Positions 27,186-37,599 are shown, numbered from the stretch's first letter. The stretch: 64,000 bases of DNA from Planctomycetota bacterium (GCA_029245865.1 JAQWOM010000028.1:1-64000), one strand, 5' to 3'. Numbers and translations are program-made. Notes: generated from the sequence alone by a model not told the origin.

Positions 27186-27896
27186 TTGATTACAGGACCC
27201 TGTCCTCCTAGGTTTCGAGACTCCTTGCCCCCCCTAGACGAAGAGCTTTCGAAGGCAATCTGCTCCCCCGGGGGAGATCCGAGCGTGCGATGCCTCGCAC
27301 TTCTCCACGGAGCTGCTGTGGCTGGCCGCTTCGACGCGGTGGAGGCACTTGTCCCACTCGCCGAGCAGCTCGGCATTCCTCGCACACAAATCGAAGCCGC
27401 AGGCCTTCAAGTGGTGCCCTACGGTGGGTTTCCGAGGGCAATCGAGGCACTGAGCCTCATCGCTTCGAGGCTCTCGAAGGGCGCCCCGAACCGCATGCCC
27501 TCGGCGCCGGACAGCCGCTCATCCGGTGAGATCAGCTCCTCAGGCCGAGAAACCTTTGAGCGGATCTATGGGGACAAAACGGATGCGGTCCTCGAACAGC
27601 TCGAGTCACTGCACCCGGGACTGTCAGAACACGTGCTAGAGGCCGCATACGGCAAGATTTTAGCCGCGACTGAACTCACCCTGGGGCTGCGCGAGATCCT
27701 GGCCGTCGCTGCCCTGGCTCTGGCGGCTCTGCCCACCCCCCTCCAATCACACATCCGGGGAGCGCTTCGGAACGGTTTCACGACTGCCGCCGTAGAGGAT
27801 ATTCTTCACGCCTCGTCGATCCTGGCCGACGAACGCGCCTTGCCCGTCATCGAACAAGCGCTCGACCAGCTCTCTCGGAAGGTCCCTCGACCATGA
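27186..27896 (+). CDS. carboxymuconolactone decarboxylase-fold (CMD) protein
   Basis: The second half (TLGLREILAVAALALAALPTPLQSHIRGALRNGFTTAAVEDILHA) is a recognisable CMD/AhpD-like domain. It lacks the CxxC and His of AhpD peroxidases, so it is unlikely to be a thiol peroxidase. The first half carries a weaker similar helical repeat (VRCLALLHGAAVAGRFDAVEALVPLAEQLG), suggesting a duplicated CMD fold. The start is uncertain: the track uses a TTG at 27186. It overlaps the next gene (ATGA), so the two are coupled. Confidence 0.6.
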   Translation: MITGPCPPRFRDSLPPLDEELSKAICSPGGDPSVRCLALLHGAAVAGRFDAVEALVPLAEQLGIPRTQIEAAGLQVVPYGGFPRAIEALSLIASRLSKGAPNRMPSAPDSRSSGEISSSGRETFERIYGDKTDAVLEQLESLHPGLSEHVLEAAYGKILAATELTLGLREILAVAALALAALPTPLQSHIRGALRNGFTTAAVEDILHASSILADERALPVIEQALDQLSRKVPRP

Positions 27897-30800
27897 ATTC
27901 CCCTTCACCCGCTGACGGGTCTACGCACATGCCGCCACAGGGCAGTGCTCTGCCTGCCCTCCTGGTGTGCCTCGTCGCCCTGTTCCTGTTTCTTCCCACG
28001 GTGGGACATGAGCTGGTCTACGACGATTGGTTCCTGATCGACCCGGGGCAGAACGCCTCCATGCAAGGTATCAACGACGACTTCGGGGTCGCCTTGCGGT
28101 TGTTCGGCGAAGAGTACTGGGAAGGCGTCAATCCGTCTGGCGTCGAGGAACTCAAGAACAGGGGCCAAGCCCTCTACCGTCCGTTGACCACATTCACATG
28201 GGCTGCGCTGTCGTACGTCACCAAATACAAAGGTGCCACCGAAGCAGTCGCCTATCACCTGACCAACGTGCTGCTGAATGTGTTGGCCGTGTTTCTTCTG
28301 TTCCGCCTGATCATCAGGCTCTTCGGATCAGTCCGATTGGCTGTACTCGCCTCGCTTCTCTTCGCCGTCCATCCACTCCACAGCGAAGTGGTGGCGTATG
28401 TAGCCGGACTCTCCGACCTGCTCTCCACCCTCGCAGTTCTTGGCGGGCTCTTGTTCTGGCTGAGAACAATTGAAGACCCGGTGAAGTTAAGGATGGGTGC
28501 GTACATCGGTTTGCTGCTGACACTCTTCTTGGGCCTGCTCGCCAAAGAGGCCGCCGTCTTGCTGCTTGCCGTCGTTGCCTTGACGGACCTCATGTTGACC
28601 CTCAGAGGGCGGGTCATCTCCATGAGCCATCGCATCGCGACTTATCTGGGCATGATTGTCGTGATCTGCATGAACATCGGGCTTCGCTATTCGGTGCTCG
28701 GATACCTCAAGCCAAGTTCAAGCGCCATCAGCACGCTCGACAACGTGCTCATCAATACGGAGACCAGTCTCCGTATGGCGAATGCCTTCAAGATCATCGC
28801 CAAGTACCTCTGGCTCGTCCTTTGGCCCAAAAACCTGTCCGTGGACTACTCCAAGAGCGCGATTGATGTGTCGCAACACTGGACGGACCCGGGGCCATTA
28901 ACAGGTCTCATCCTGGTCTCGGTCCTCGTGATTGTCGGGCTCGCAAAGCTGCGAACTTCGCCAGCTTTTGCCTGGGGCATCTTGCTCTTCGTTGGCTGTG
29001 CGACCTTCGTCTCCAACATGTTTGTTCCCATCGGCACCATCATGGGCGAGCGCCTCATGTACCTGCCTAGCGCAGGGCTCTGCCTCGCAGTCGCCGTGAT
29101 CCTCGACTACATGCTGAAGCCAGGCGGCGGTCGCGGCGGCAAACTGAATCCTCTGGGCGTGTTGCTAGCTGTCGTGGTCATCGGTGCAACGGCGCTTCGC
29201 ACGATTGAGCGCAACGCGGAATTCGAAAACCCGCGCGTGCTCTTTGAAGCTGCTGAAAAAGTCGTGCCAACCAGCGCGCGCGTGCATTTCCAACTTGGCA
29301 CGCTGTACTTCAATCAGGGCCTCTACGACACAGCCACCCAGCACCTGGAAACATCTCTGACGCACGACCCGAATTTCATCCGGGCGGCGATTCAGATGGG
29401 CGACGTCCACTACGCCAATCTCAACTGGGAAAAGGCCATCTCTGTCTTTACGCAGATCCTGGGCAGCGTGAAGGGCGATGGAGCTGATCCAGGCGACCTT
29501 GCTGCCTTGCAGGACATGGTGTTGAAGAAACGCGCTGAGTCCTACCGCCAGAACGGTGACCTCGAACTCGCCGTCGCCGACCTCCAAGCGGCTGCCAGCC
29601 TCGGCATACCGAGTTCTGGCGCCCAGTCTCAACTGGTCTCGATGCTGCAGGGCCAACAGCGCTGGGAAGAGTCAGTACCGGTCATTCGTAATGCTCTCGT
29701 TCTCGACCCGGGCAACGTCAACTTGCTCTTCGCACTTTGCCGCGCTGCAGCAAGAATGGGCGACAAGGCCATCTACAAGGAGAGCCTCGCGCAGCTCAAA
29801 GAGACGGAAGGAGGGCGTGCCCTTGCTCTCAGCATGGAAGCCTCAACCCTCTACGTTCAGGCTCTCGCCGCTGAAGATGAGGCACTCCGCTCCCAGGCCA
29901 TGGACAAGTTCGAGCAGGCCATCGAACTCGATGACACCCTGGCGACTCCCTATGCGTTCCGCGGTCGTTACATGGCAGAGCGCTCACGGTATTTGCACGA
30001 CGCGATCATCGAATATGACCGCGCTCTCGAACGTGACCCACTCCACAGCATGGCCCTGAGCCTGAAGGCCACGGCGCTGCTTCAGTTGTTCGATTTCGAA
30101 GCGGCTCTGGCGACCCTGGCCATCCTCGAAACGGTGAACCCCAATCCAGAATTGCTGAGGCTCAAGGCCGAGGCCTATTTCGGGTTGGGCCAACTCGAGG
30201 AACTTGAGACGACTCGCGAGCAACTTCGCGAACTCGGCATCGATCCGATCGAAATCATCCTGAATACAGCCATCACTTACGACGACCAGGGTGACACCGA
30301 GCGTGCGTTGAATCTTCTGAGCCAAGCGTTCTCCGATCCAGAAGCAGCTCTGAATCCGCGCCTCTGGCGTCTCCTTGGAATCATCAACTTGAGCGCGGGG
30401 CACTACGAAGAGGCACTCGTGGCTTTCACAGAGCAACTCTCCGCGACTCTTTCGAATCCTGAGCAAGAAGGTCCATTTCCTTACATCCCGCTGAACAAAG
30501 CCCGCAGTCTCATCGGACTGCAGCGAGATATGGAAGCCGCCGCTCAGCTCGAAGAAGCCGACGCCATCCTCATGGGCCTGGAAGAACAGCATCCCCTCTG
30601 GAGGACGCTACGCGCCGACGTGTTGCTCACTCGCGCAGATCTCTTCTTGATGAAGAGCAGCTCGCTGTTTAATCCCGCGCGCGCCGAAGAACTTTGTCTC
30701 GAGGGCATGGCGCATACAGGCAATCAGTACCCGCCCTTCTACGATCGCTCCATCGAAGCTCTCGTGGATGCAAACGACCTCACGAGCGCCCTTGAGCGAG

Positions 30801-30982
30801 CAGAATTCGCCGCAGAGCGTTTCCACAAGCTGAAACGCTACTCGGTCATCGTGCAAGCTCTTCAACTGGCCCAAAACGGTGATCAGGCAGGAGCGATTGC
30901 GCGCTTGAAGTCGGCTGAGGAGAGTGACGAGAACGATCGTGACAACACCTTGTCACGACTTGCGGCCACCCTAGCTGGCTGA
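27893..30982 (+). CDS. polytopic membrane protein with C-terminal TPR array (TMTC-like)
   Basis: The first 440 or so residues hold about ten hydrophobic helices with a glycosyltransferase-C-like beginning (LVYDDWFLIDPG, RPLTTFTWAALSYVT, LLFAVHPLHSEVVAYVAGLSDLLSTL), as in TMTC/O-mannosyltransferase-related proteins. From about residue 455, TPRs dominate (ARVHFQLGTLYFNQGLYDTATQHLETSL and many more). The HPLHSE motif is typical of the TMTC group. It is likely an inner-membrane glycosyltransferase or a protein-interaction hub; the substrate is unknown. It is coupled to the upstream CMD gene. Its 3' end overlaps the convergent carboxylase gene by 12 bp. Confidence 0.8.
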   Translation: MNSPSPADGSTHMPPQGSALPALLVCLVALFLFLPTVGHELVYDDWFLIDPGQNASMQGINDDFGVALRLFGEEYWEGVNPSGVEELKNRGQALYRPLTTFTWAALSYVTKYKGATEAVAYHLTNVLLNVLAVFLLFRLIIRLFGSVRLAVLASLLFAVHPLHSEVVAYVAGLSDLLSTLAVLGGLLFWLRTIEDPVKLRMGAYIGLLLTLFLGLLAKEAAVLLLAVVALTDLMLTLRGRVISMSHRIATYLGMIVVICMNIGLRYSVLGYLKPSSSAISTLDNVLINTETSLRMANAFKIIAKYLWLVLWPKNLSVDYSKSAIDVSQHWTDPGPLTGLILVSVLVIVGLAKLRTSPAFAWGILLFVGCATFVSNMFVPIGTIMGERLMYLPSAGLCLAVAVILDYMLKPGGGRGGKLNPLGVLLAVVVIGATALRTIERNAEFENPRVLFEAAEKVVPTSARVHFQLGTLYFNQGLYDTATQHLETSLTHDPNFIRAAIQMGDVHYANLNWEKAISVFTQILGSVKGDGADPGDLAALQDMVLKKRAESYRQNGDLELAVADLQAAASLGIPSSGAQSQLVSMLQGQQRWEESVPVIRNALVLDPGNVNLLFALCRAAARMGDKAIYKESLAQLKETEGGRALALSMEASTLYVQALAAEDEALRSQAMDKFEQAIELDDTLATPYAFRGRYMAERSRYLHDAIIEYDRALERDPLHSMALSLKATALLQLFDFEAALATLAILETVNPNPELLRLKAEAYFGLGQLEELETTREQLRELGIDPIEIILNTAITYDDQGDTERALNLLSQAFSDPEAALNPRLWRLLGIINLSAGHYEEALVAFTEQLSATLSNPEQEGPFPYIPLNKARSLIGLQRDMEAAAQLEEADAILMGLEEQHPLWRTLRADVLLTRADLFLMKSSSLFNPARAEELCLEGMAHTGNQYPPFYDRSIEALVDANDLTSALERAEFAAERFHKLKRYSVIVQALQLAQNGDQAGAIARLKSAEESDENDRDNTLSRLAATLAG

Positions 30983-31501
30983 CGGGTCTGCAGCTTCTGA
31001 CACGTCGATCTCGACGATCACGTCGCCTTGCTCCACCGTCTCTCCCGGCGATTTATGGATGACGCCGACGACCCCGTCGACCTCAGCCTTCACCTCGTTC
31101 TCCATTTTCATCGCTTCAAGGATGAAAAGCACCTGACCGGCGACCACCTTGTCGCCTGTCACGACTCGCACTTCACGAAGAATGCCCGTCATCACGGCGC
31201 GCACGGAAGAGTCGCCCGTCTCGGTCTCCTGACGAATTGAACGGGCGAGATACTCACGCTCACCCAGGACGTCAGCCGGGTAGCGACTGCCGCCGATAAG
31301 TAGCTCGATCGCATCGCCGCGCTCTTCGACGCCCACATCTACGGAGCGTCCGTTCATCACAAGGGAGTAGGCGTTCCCATCCAGGAGTGTCGCAACATCT
31401 ATATGACGAGATTCTCCTCCGAGCGTCGTGCAAATGCCGCTTCCATCCACTCGGACATCAACTTCGTAGTGCTCACCACCGACCAGAACGTGATATTTCA
31501 T
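30971..31501 (-). CDS. biotin carboxyl carrier protein of an acyl-CoA carboxylase
   Basis: The C-terminal 70 residues form a biotinyl domain with the biotinylation motif EAMKMENEV (Lys is the acceptor) inside the usual VVAGQVLFILEAMKMENE strand. The N-terminal 100 residues (MKYHVLVGGEHYEVDV onward) match the extended carrier subunits found in propionyl- and acetyl-CoA carboxylases. The ATG at 31501 overlaps the accC stop (ATGA), giving a two-gene unit. The ORF track start at 31534 lies inside accC. Confidence 0.92.
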   Translation of the reverse strand: MKYHVLVGGEHYEVDVRVDGSGICTTLGGESRHIDVATLLDGNAYSLVMNGRSVDVGVEERGDAIELLIGGSRYPADVLGEREYLARSIRQETETGDSSVRAVMTGILREVRVVTGDKVVAGQVLFILEAMKMENEVKAEVDGVVGVIHKSPGETVEQGDVIVEIDVSEAADPSAS

Positions 31502-33042
31502 GCATCCGCTCCTGGGCGAAATGAGTCGGCCCAACGGCTAGACGGCGGCGCAGGCTTCTCTGCAGTTGAAGCATTCACAGCCCCTGAACGAGCGGCGAAA
31601 CCGCGACGGCGGCGTAAAAGAAACGCCATCGCCGCAGCGAGATGCGCAATGTCTTTTTGGCGTCGTTCACTCGTTCGCGGTGCGAACTCCTCTGGGTTAG
31701 ATTCAACGGTGCTCGTGTCGTAATGCCCACTCCGAAAGACCTCGCTCGACAAGATGCGCCGGAGAAACGGAAGGTTCGTGGTGACACCCGTCACGGTTGT
31801 CTCTGCCAGGGCGCGCGCCATGCGTTCAATCGCGGCCGCACGATCTGCTCCGTGCACCGAGATTTTCGCGAGCATCGGGTCATAGTGCAGACCGACCTCC
31901 ATACCCTCGAACAGTCCGGTATCGACGCGGACTCCCGGCCCACCAGGCATCTCTAACCGGTGCACTCGACCGGTGGCCGGCAAGAAACCACTGTCGACAT
32001 CCTCGGCATACAGACGGCACTCGATGGCATGCCCGCGATGCTCGATTTGGTCCTGAGCCAATGGAAGTGGCTCACCTCGTGCAATCAGAATCTGCCAGCG
32101 CACAAAATCAATACCGGAAGTCAATTCCGAGACCGGATGCTCGACCTGAAGCCGAGTGTTCATCTCTAACACATAGAAATTTTTGTCGCGGTCAACGAGG
32201 AATTCCAGCGTGCCTGCATTCTCGTAATGAATCGCTTTGGCAGCACGTACGGCTGCTTCACCCATCGCATCGCGAAGCTCTTCATCCAGCACAGGCGAGG
32301 GGCGCTCTTCAACAACCTTCTGGTGCCGTCGCTGAATCGAGCACTCGCGCTCCCCGATGTGGACCACATTGCCGTGCGAGTCGCCAAAGATCTGAATTTC
32401 AACGTGCCGCGGCTCGATCAGATATTTTTCAAGGTAGATCGTGTTGTCGCCGAATGCGTTTTGCGCTTCGCTTTGCGCACGGGCAGAGGCTTCGAGCAGC
32501 TCTTCTTCGTTGTGGACAATGCGGATCCCTTTGCCACCCCCGCCTGCGCTTGCCTTGATCATGACCGGATAGCCGATGCGCTCTGCCTCGGACATGAGGG
32601 TCTTGTCATCACTCGCGGGGTCAGTTGTCCCGGGAACCACCGGTACACCTGCAGCGACCAATCGCCGCCGCGCATGAATCTTGTCGCCCATGGCTTCCAT
32701 CGCTTCTGCCGAGGGACCAATGAAGACAAGGCCCGCCTCTTCGCACTCGCGCCGAAAAGTCGCATTTTCGGACAGGAATCCAAATCCTGGGTGAATGGCG
32801 TCCGCCTTCGTTTCGAGAGCGGCCTTAAGAATCAGATCACCGCGCAAGTAGCTCTCGGAACTCGGGGCTGGCCCGAGACGAACAGCCTGGTACGCAGCCC
32901 GGACATGCAGAGCAGCTCGGTCAGCGTCGGAGTAGACGCCTACCGTCTTGATGCCCATTTCCCGGCACGTCCGCATGACCCGCAGGGCGATTTCGCCTCG
33001 ATTGGCGACGAGAACCTTCTCGATCGTGCGTTGTTGAACCAT
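31498..33042 (-). CDS. accC: acyl-CoA carboxylase biotin carboxylase subunit
   Basis: This 514-residue ATP-grasp enzyme carboxylates biotin with ATP and bicarbonate. Visible family motifs are KVLVANRGEIALRVMRTCREMG, the glycine-rich KASAGGGGKGIRIV, ECSIQRRHQKVVEE and EMNTRLQVEHPVSE. The C-terminal tail is longer than the 450-residue E. coli protein. With the carrier protein downstream and the carboxyltransferase at 33435-34973, it probably forms a propionyl-CoA carboxylase feeding the methylmalonyl-CoA genes. A role as an acetyl-CoA carboxylase cannot be excluded. Confidence 0.95.
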   Translation of the reverse strand: MVQQRTIEKVLVANRGEIALRVMRTCREMGIKTVGVYSDADRAALHVRAAYQAVRLGPAPSSESYLRGDLILKAALETKADAIHPGFGFLSENATFRRECEEAGLVFIGPSAEAMEAMGDKIHARRRLVAAGVPVVPGTTDPASDDKTLMSEAERIGYPVMIKASAGGGGKGIRIVHNEEELLEASARAQSEAQNAFGDNTIYLEKYLIEPRHVEIQIFGDSHGNVVHIGERECSIQRRHQKVVEERPSPVLDEELRDAMGEAAVRAAKAIHYENAGTLEFLVDRDKNFYVLEMNTRLQVEHPVSELTSGIDFVRWQILIARGEPLPLAQDQIEHRGHAIECRLYAEDVDSGFLPATGRVHRLEMPGGPGVRVDTGLFEGMEVGLHYDPMLAKISVHGADRAAAIERMARALAETTVTGVTTNLPFLRRILSSEVFRSGHYDTSTVESNPEEFAPRTSERRQKDIAHLAAAMAFLLRRRRGFAARSGAVNASTAEKPAPPSSRWADSFRPGADA

Positions 33043-33192
33043 CGATCGGCTGCCGTGGAGCGAAGGGGGACCCCGAGGGCGCCCCCGGAGAGCACGGAAT
33101 CATAGCAACGAGCCCCACTCTGACGCCTCCTTTGAGGCGCCTCGCCAGACAAGTCTCAAAAGTTCCTTGGGTCGAGGATTGACGAACCCGCC

Positions 33193-33429
33193 GTGGCAGA
33201 CCAGGAAACCGCCGCTGTGCGAGAAGTTTTCACCGCAAAGCGAAACCTCATGGTGAAGCGCCTCACTGACATGGGCATCCGACTTGCAGCCGAGCCGACG
33301 TCCACTTTTTACGCGTGGGGCTCACCGGCCGACCTCAGCTTCGGCCCTCACATGGACAACATGATCCGCATTGGCAAGACGAAGAAAGGTCGCAAGCTCT
33401 TGAATCAATTCAAGGCGGTGGCCAGCTAA
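33193..33429 (+). pseudogene. remnant of a class I/II aminotransferase with an internal deletion
   Basis: The product (ETAAVREVFTAKRNLMVKRLTDMGIRL then TSTFYAWGSPADL) matches the C-terminal domain of PLP-dependent aminotransferases of the alanine/aspartate type. It then jumps directly to LSFGPHMDNM, which is normally about 45 residues later. The N-terminal two thirds, including the PLP lysine region, are absent, and no start with a ribosome binding site is visible. Similarity seems to extend a few codons upstream of the GTG at 33193. It lies on the plus strand between carboxylase genes on the minus strand. Confidence 0.6.
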
Positions 33430-33434
33430 CGACG

Positions 33435-34973
33435 TCAGAGCGGAATGTTGCCGTGCTTCTTCGGAGGGTTCCGGTCACGTTTCGTTTCCAGCAAACGAAG
33501 CCCAGCACAGAGCCTGGCTCGAGTATGTCGCGGCTCGATCACGGCATCGATGTAGCCGCGGGAAGCCGCCTCATACGGATTGGCAAAATTGTCTTCATAC
33601 TCCGCGACAAGCCGATCCGTTTCCGCCTGCTTGTCTGACGCGCCCTTGATCTCTTTGCGGAAGATAATCTCAACGGCGCCCTTCGCTCCCATCACTGCAA
33701 TTTCTGCGGTCGGCCAGGCAAGATTGAGATCACCCCGGATGTGCTTGCTGCTCATCACGTCATAAGCACCCCCATATGCCTTGCGACAAATGACGGTCAG
33801 CTTTGGAACCGTTGCCTCGCAATATGCGTAAAGCAGCTTCGCTCCATGCCGGATGATCCCCCCATACTCTTGCGCGGTGCCTGGAAGAAAACCCGGAACA
33901 TCCTCAAAGGTCACCAAAGGGATGTTGAACGCATCGCAGAACCGAATAAAGCGAGCTCCCTTATCGCTACTGTCGATATCAAGGACGCCTGCAAGCACGA
34001 TCGGGTTGTTGGCAACAATGCCTACGGTTCGGCCATCTAACCGTGCGAACCCCACACTCAGGTTCCCGGCAAAATCCGGCTGCACTTCGAGAAACTCCCC
34101 GTCATCCATCACGCGCGTGATGACTTCGCGAATGTCATAGGGCTTGTTTGGATTCTCTGGGACGAGCGTGTCGAGTGCCTCATCCGCTCGGGCGGCATCA
34201 TCGTGACACGTCACCCGCGGCGGGTCTTCGCGATTGTTGAGTGGCAGATAGCTCATGACTCGACGCAGCAAGCTCAGGCAATCCGCGTCGTTGTCGGCTC
34301 GGAAGTGCGCAACACCACTCTTGCGTGTGTGCGTTCGTGCGCCTCCCAGCTCTTCGCTGGTCACTTCCTCGTGTGTCACTGTCTTCACAACATTGGGGCC
34401 CGTCACAAACATATACGACGTCCCTTCAACCATCACGATGAAGTCCGTGATCGCAGGGCTGTACACCGCTCCACCTGCACACGGCCCCATGATGGCGGAG
34501 AGTTGCGGGATAACACCGGAGGCGAGCGTGTTCTGCAAGAAGATGTCGGCGTAACCACCCAAGGAAACAACGCCCTCTTGGATGCGCGCACCTCCGCTGT
34601 CATTGAGACCGACAACAGGCACGCCAACCTTCAGAGCTTTCTCCATGAGTGCAACAATCTTGGCTGCGTGCGCTTCCCCAAGGCTTCCCCCGCTGATCGT
34701 GAAGTCTTGGCTGAAGACCGCCAGTGGACGCCCGTCGATCGTTCCGAAACCCGTGATCACGCCATCTGTCAGTTGCGGCTTGTATCCAAAGCCTGTGATA
34801 TCGCCTCGGATGAGCCGTCCGTACTCTTCGAACGACCCTTCATCGAGTAGCAACTCGAGACGCTCGCGCGCCGTCAGTTTTCCCTTCTCGTGCTGCGCTG
34901 CAACCCGTTGCTCACCACCTCCGGCGAGAGCTTCGATGGAGCGACGGCGGAGATCTTCAAGACGTTCGGACAT
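33435..34973 (-). CDS. acyl-CoA (probably propionyl-CoA) carboxylase beta/carboxyltransferase subunit
   Basis: This 512-residue crotonase-fold carboxyltransferase moves CO2 from carboxybiotin to the acyl-CoA. Family stretches are [56 protein letters not shown], the acyl-CoA-site [20 protein letters not shown] and [15 protein letters not shown]. The context (methylmalonyl-CoA epimerase and mutase on the same strand) favours propionyl-CoA as substrate. I chose the ATG at 34973 because [12 protein letters not shown] matches the usual start; the track extends to 35009. Confidence 0.93.
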   Translation of the reverse strand: MSERLEDLRRRSIEALAGGGEQRVAAQHEKGKLTARERLELLLDEGSFEEYGRLIRGDITGFGYKPQLTDGVITGFGTIDGRPLAVFSQDFTISGGSLGEAHAAKIVALMEKALKVGVPVVGLNDSGGARIQEGVVSLGGYADIFLQNTLASGVIPQLSAIMGPCAGGAVYSPAITDFIVMVEGTSYMFVTGPNVVKTVTHEEVTSEELGGARTHTRKSGVAHFRADNDADCLSLLRRVMSYLPLNNREDPPRVTCHDDAARADEALDTLVPENPNKPYDIREVITRVMDDGEFLEVQPDFAGNLSVGFARLDGRTVGIVANNPIVLAGVLDIDSSDKGARFIRFCDAFNIPLVTFEDVPGFLPGTAQEYGGIIRHGAKLLYAYCEATVPKLTVICRKAYGGAYDVMSSKHIRGDLNLAWPTAEIAVMGAKGAVEIIFRKEIKGASDKQAETDRLVAEYEDNFANPYEAASRGYIDAVIEPRHTRARLCAGLRLLETKRDRNPPKKHGNIPL

Positions 34974-35209
34974 GAGGCACTCCAAGGGGCGCCGTGCCGT
35001 GCCGAACATCGGCCCGGGGCACAGCGCCTGAGGATGGGCGAGTATAGGTGGGAGCCCAGTACCATCGAAAGACGATCCTCAGAGACCGCCGCATAACGCA
35101 TTCCCTCGCAAGACAGCGCAGCCGGCCGTTGTTCGCCCTCCCCGCCGTTTCACGATCTCCGTGCCATCCATGGCGCTCGGCCTTGGGAATGGCGACTAGG
35201 CCTTGAGCA

Positions 35210-35425
35210 TCACGTCCCTTGCCGAAACTCCTCTCCCACGCTTTGGGCGAAGTACTCCACCCGCCCGCACTCGGGGCACAGGTAGATATCGAGCCAGTTG
35301 TTGTCGACCAACTGTTTTCCGTGCTCTTCGAGCGCGCCTTCCGAGAAAGTGGTCGTCCCCACGAATTCGAGGCTCCGCTCACAACGAGGACAACGCAACG
35401 GACTGAGGGGATCAGGACTCACCAT
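35210..35425 (-). CDS. small two-CxxC zinc-ribbon protein
   Basis: The 71-residue protein has two CxxC knuckles (CPRC at about residue 12 and CPEC at about 50) separated by about 35 residues, with conserved-looking hydrophobic strands (WLDIYLCPECGRVEYF). This suits a single zinc-ribbon domain. It is short but typical of conserved small cytoplasmic proteins. It lies between methylmalonyl-CoA epimerase and the carboxylase beta subunit on the same strand. Its role there is unknown. Confidence 0.7.
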   Translation of the reverse strand: MVSPDPLSPLRCPRCERSLEFVGTTTFSEGALEEHGKQLVDNNWLDIYLCPECGRVEYFAQSVGEEFRQGT

Positions 35426-35518
35426 GGTTATCAGGCCTTTCTGCCGGCGAAGAGGGCGGCCGCGTCAGGGCCGCAGAGCGGACCGATCTGACCCGAAGCA
35501 CCCACGGTACCTCCAAGG

Positions 35519-35929
35519 TCATCCGCTCGATGCCACCAGTTCCACAAGGACCCCGCCAGTCGAGGCCGGGTGAACGAAGGCAACGGTTGTCCCGTGAGCA
35601 CCGGCTCGTGGCTGTTCGTCAATGAGACGGATGTTGGCGTCCTTCATCCGGTTCAGCAATCCGTCGATGTCGTCCACCTCGAAAGCCACGTGATGGAGCC
35701 CGGGTCCGCGCTTCGCCAAGAATTTGCCGACCGGGCTCTCTCCCGGGTCGGGCTCCAGAAGCTCCACCGCCCCACTTCCCTCTCCAAGTCGCAACATGGC
35801 GACAGAGACACCGTCTCCGGGCACATGTTCGATGTGCTCCACAGGAAGACCCAGAAGATCGCGCCAGAAAACGAGCACGTCGTCGTGCGCCGGAACCGCA
35901 ATACCCAGGTGAGAAAGACGGGTGGCCAT
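35519..35929 (-). CDS. mce: methylmalonyl-CoA epimerase
   Basis: This 136-residue glyoxalase/VOC-fold enzyme interconverts (S)- and (R)-methylmalonyl-CoA. It has the family motifs LSHLGIAVPAHDD, GSGAVELLEP and GPGLHHVAFEVDDID, and ends with a GVLVELV strand carrying the Glu ligand. It lies 11 bp after the mutase gene and upstream of a carboxylase subunit, the expected context for propionyl-CoA to succinyl-CoA conversion. Confidence 0.93.
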   Translation of the reverse strand: MATRLSHLGIAVPAHDDVLVFWRDLLGLPVEHIEHVPGDGVSVAMLRLGEGSGAVELLEPDPGESPVGKFLAKRGPGLHHVAFEVDDIDGLLNRMKDANIRLIDEQPRAGAHGTTVAFVHPASTGGVLVELVASSG

Positions 35930-35940
35930 AGAGAGATTCC

Positions 35941-37581
35941 TCAGAAAATAGACGCGGGAGCGTGCTTGCCAAAAACGCGCTCGAGTTCAGTGCACACTTC
36001 GCCCACGGTCGCGCCAGCTTCGACGGCATCTAGAATGAAGGGCATGAGGTTCTCTGTTCCAGAAGCGACCTGGCCCAACTGCGCCAAAGCAGATTTACAC
36101 GCACCCTTGTCGCGTTCCGCACGCCAGGCAGCGATTTCTTCCGCGCGCTTTTCAGCCAGTGCGTCATCAACCTCAAGGATCTCCTGTGTCGCTTCCTCTT
36201 CCACTTCGTAGCAGTTCACACCAACGATCTGGCGTTCGCCTCGCTCGACAGCGCGCTGGTAATCGTAAGCCGCACGATGGATTTGTTTCTGCTGAAAGCC
36301 TTCTTCAACAGAGCTCAGTGCGCCGCCTCGCTTATCGATCTCGGCCAAGAGTTCACGTGCAGCCTGCTCAAGCTTGTCGGTCAGTGCCTCGATCAAAGGA
36401 GCGCCCCCCAGAGGGTCGATGCTCTGTGTCACACCGCTCTCTTCAGCGATCACCTGCTGCGTCCTGAGCGCAAGAAGTGCGGCGTCCGCCGTAGGAAGGC
36501 TCAGGGCTTCATCCCTGCTATTTGTGTGCAGCGACTGAGTGCCCCCCAACACGGCAGCGAGTGCCTGAAGCGTGACACGCACCACATTCACGTCCGGCTG
36601 TTGGCTGGTCAGCGTGGAGCCCGCTGTTTGCGTATGAAACCGCAAACGCATGGCTGCGTCTTTCTTTGCTCCGAAGCGCTCCTTCAGCAAGGTGGCCCAC
36701 ATACGGCGGGCTGCACGAAACTTAGCCACTTCCTCAAAGAAATCATTGTGAGCGTTGAAGAAAAAGGACAGCTGTCCGGCAAAAGAGTCGACATCCAAAC
36801 CGCGCTCCACCGCGCACTCCACATACTGCAAACCGTTCGACAGCGTGAAGGCCAACTCTTGGGCAGCCGTACAGCCCGCCTCGCGCATATGGTAGCCGCT
36901 GATCGAAATCGGGTTAAAACGCGGAAGCTCCGTGTTGCAGTACTCGATGACATCTGTCACCAGTCGCAAAGACGGTTCCGGTGGAAAGCGGAACGTTCCA
37001 CGTGCGATGTATTCCTTGAGAAGGTCGTTCTGCAGCGTTCCACGCAACTGATCAGGACGAACACCTTGCTTGCGCGCAGCGGCCACCAAAAATGCCAACA
37101 GCACCGCCGCTGTTGAATTGATAGTCATCGAGATGCTGATTTCATTCAGCGGGATGCCATCGAACAAAGATTCGAAATCGCGCAAGCTCGCAATCGAAAC
37201 TCCCACCTTGCCAACCTCACCAACAGCCAGTGGTGAGTCAGGGTCGTACCCCATCTGCGTCGGCAAATCGAAAGCCACGCTCAGGCCCTTCTGACCGCGT
37301 GCGAGAAGGAACCGGAAGCGTGCATTGGTTTCTTCGGCTGTCGAGAAACCCGAATACTGCCGCATCGTCCAGGGACGGCCTCGATACATAGACGGATAGG
37401 GGCCTCGAGTGAATGGAAAGGAACCCGGCCGCCCCAACTTCTCGTCGCAGCTCTCCCCCGACTCGTACAGAGGCTCAACGGGCACCCCAGACCCCGTGGA
37501 AACCTCTTCCTGGGCGTCCGCAGGCAGCGAAAGGGTGTAGGTGTCCTGGATCCATCTATCGAGTGAGTCGCTCTTCGTCAT
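35941..37581 (-). CDS. methylmalonyl-CoA mutase large subunit, catalytic domain only
   Basis: The 546-residue protein is the TIM-barrel substrate-binding part of an acyl-CoA mutase: [66 protein letters not shown] and [21 protein letters not shown]. It ends before any cobalamin-binding domain; no DxHxxG motif is present. A separate B12-binding small subunit must be encoded elsewhere, as in two-subunit mutases. The enzyme rearranges (R)-methylmalonyl-CoA to succinyl-CoA. Neighbouring epimerase and carboxylase genes favour this over isobutyryl- or ethylmalonyl-CoA mutases, which share the same domain. Confidence 0.92.
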   Translation of the reverse strand: MTKSDSLDRWIQDTYTLSLPADAQEEVSTGSGVPVEPLYESGESCDEKLGRPGSFPFTRGPYPSMYRGRPWTMRQYSGFSTAEETNARFRFLLARGQKGLSVAFDLPTQMGYDPDSPLAVGEVGKVGVSIASLRDFESLFDGIPLNEISISMTINSTAAVLLAFLVAAARKQGVRPDQLRGTLQNDLLKEYIARGTFRFPPEPSLRLVTDVIEYCNTELPRFNPISISGYHMREAGCTAAQELAFTLSNGLQYVECAVERGLDVDSFAGQLSFFFNAHNDFFEEVAKFRAARRMWATLLKERFGAKKDAAMRLRFHTQTAGSTLTSQQPDVNVVRVTLQALAAVLGGTQSLHTNSRDEALSLPTADAALLALRTQQVIAEESGVTQSIDPLGGAPLIEALTDKLEQAARELLAEIDKRGGALSSVEEGFQQKQIHRAAYDYQRAVERGERQIVGVNCYEVEEEATQEILEVDDALAEKRAEEIAAWRAERDKGACKSALAQLGQVASGTENLMPFILDAVEAGATVGEVCTELERVFGKHAPASIF

Positions 37582-37599
37582 GATCTGTGCGCCAGCGGG

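Noticed and set aside
31797-33105. Plus-strand ORFs of 253 and 292 residues over accC
   Set aside because: They are antisense to a clear biotin carboxylase and have no protein-like motifs.
36277-37116. Plus-strand ORF of 279 residues
   Set aside because: It is antisense to the mutase gene and has no domain signal.
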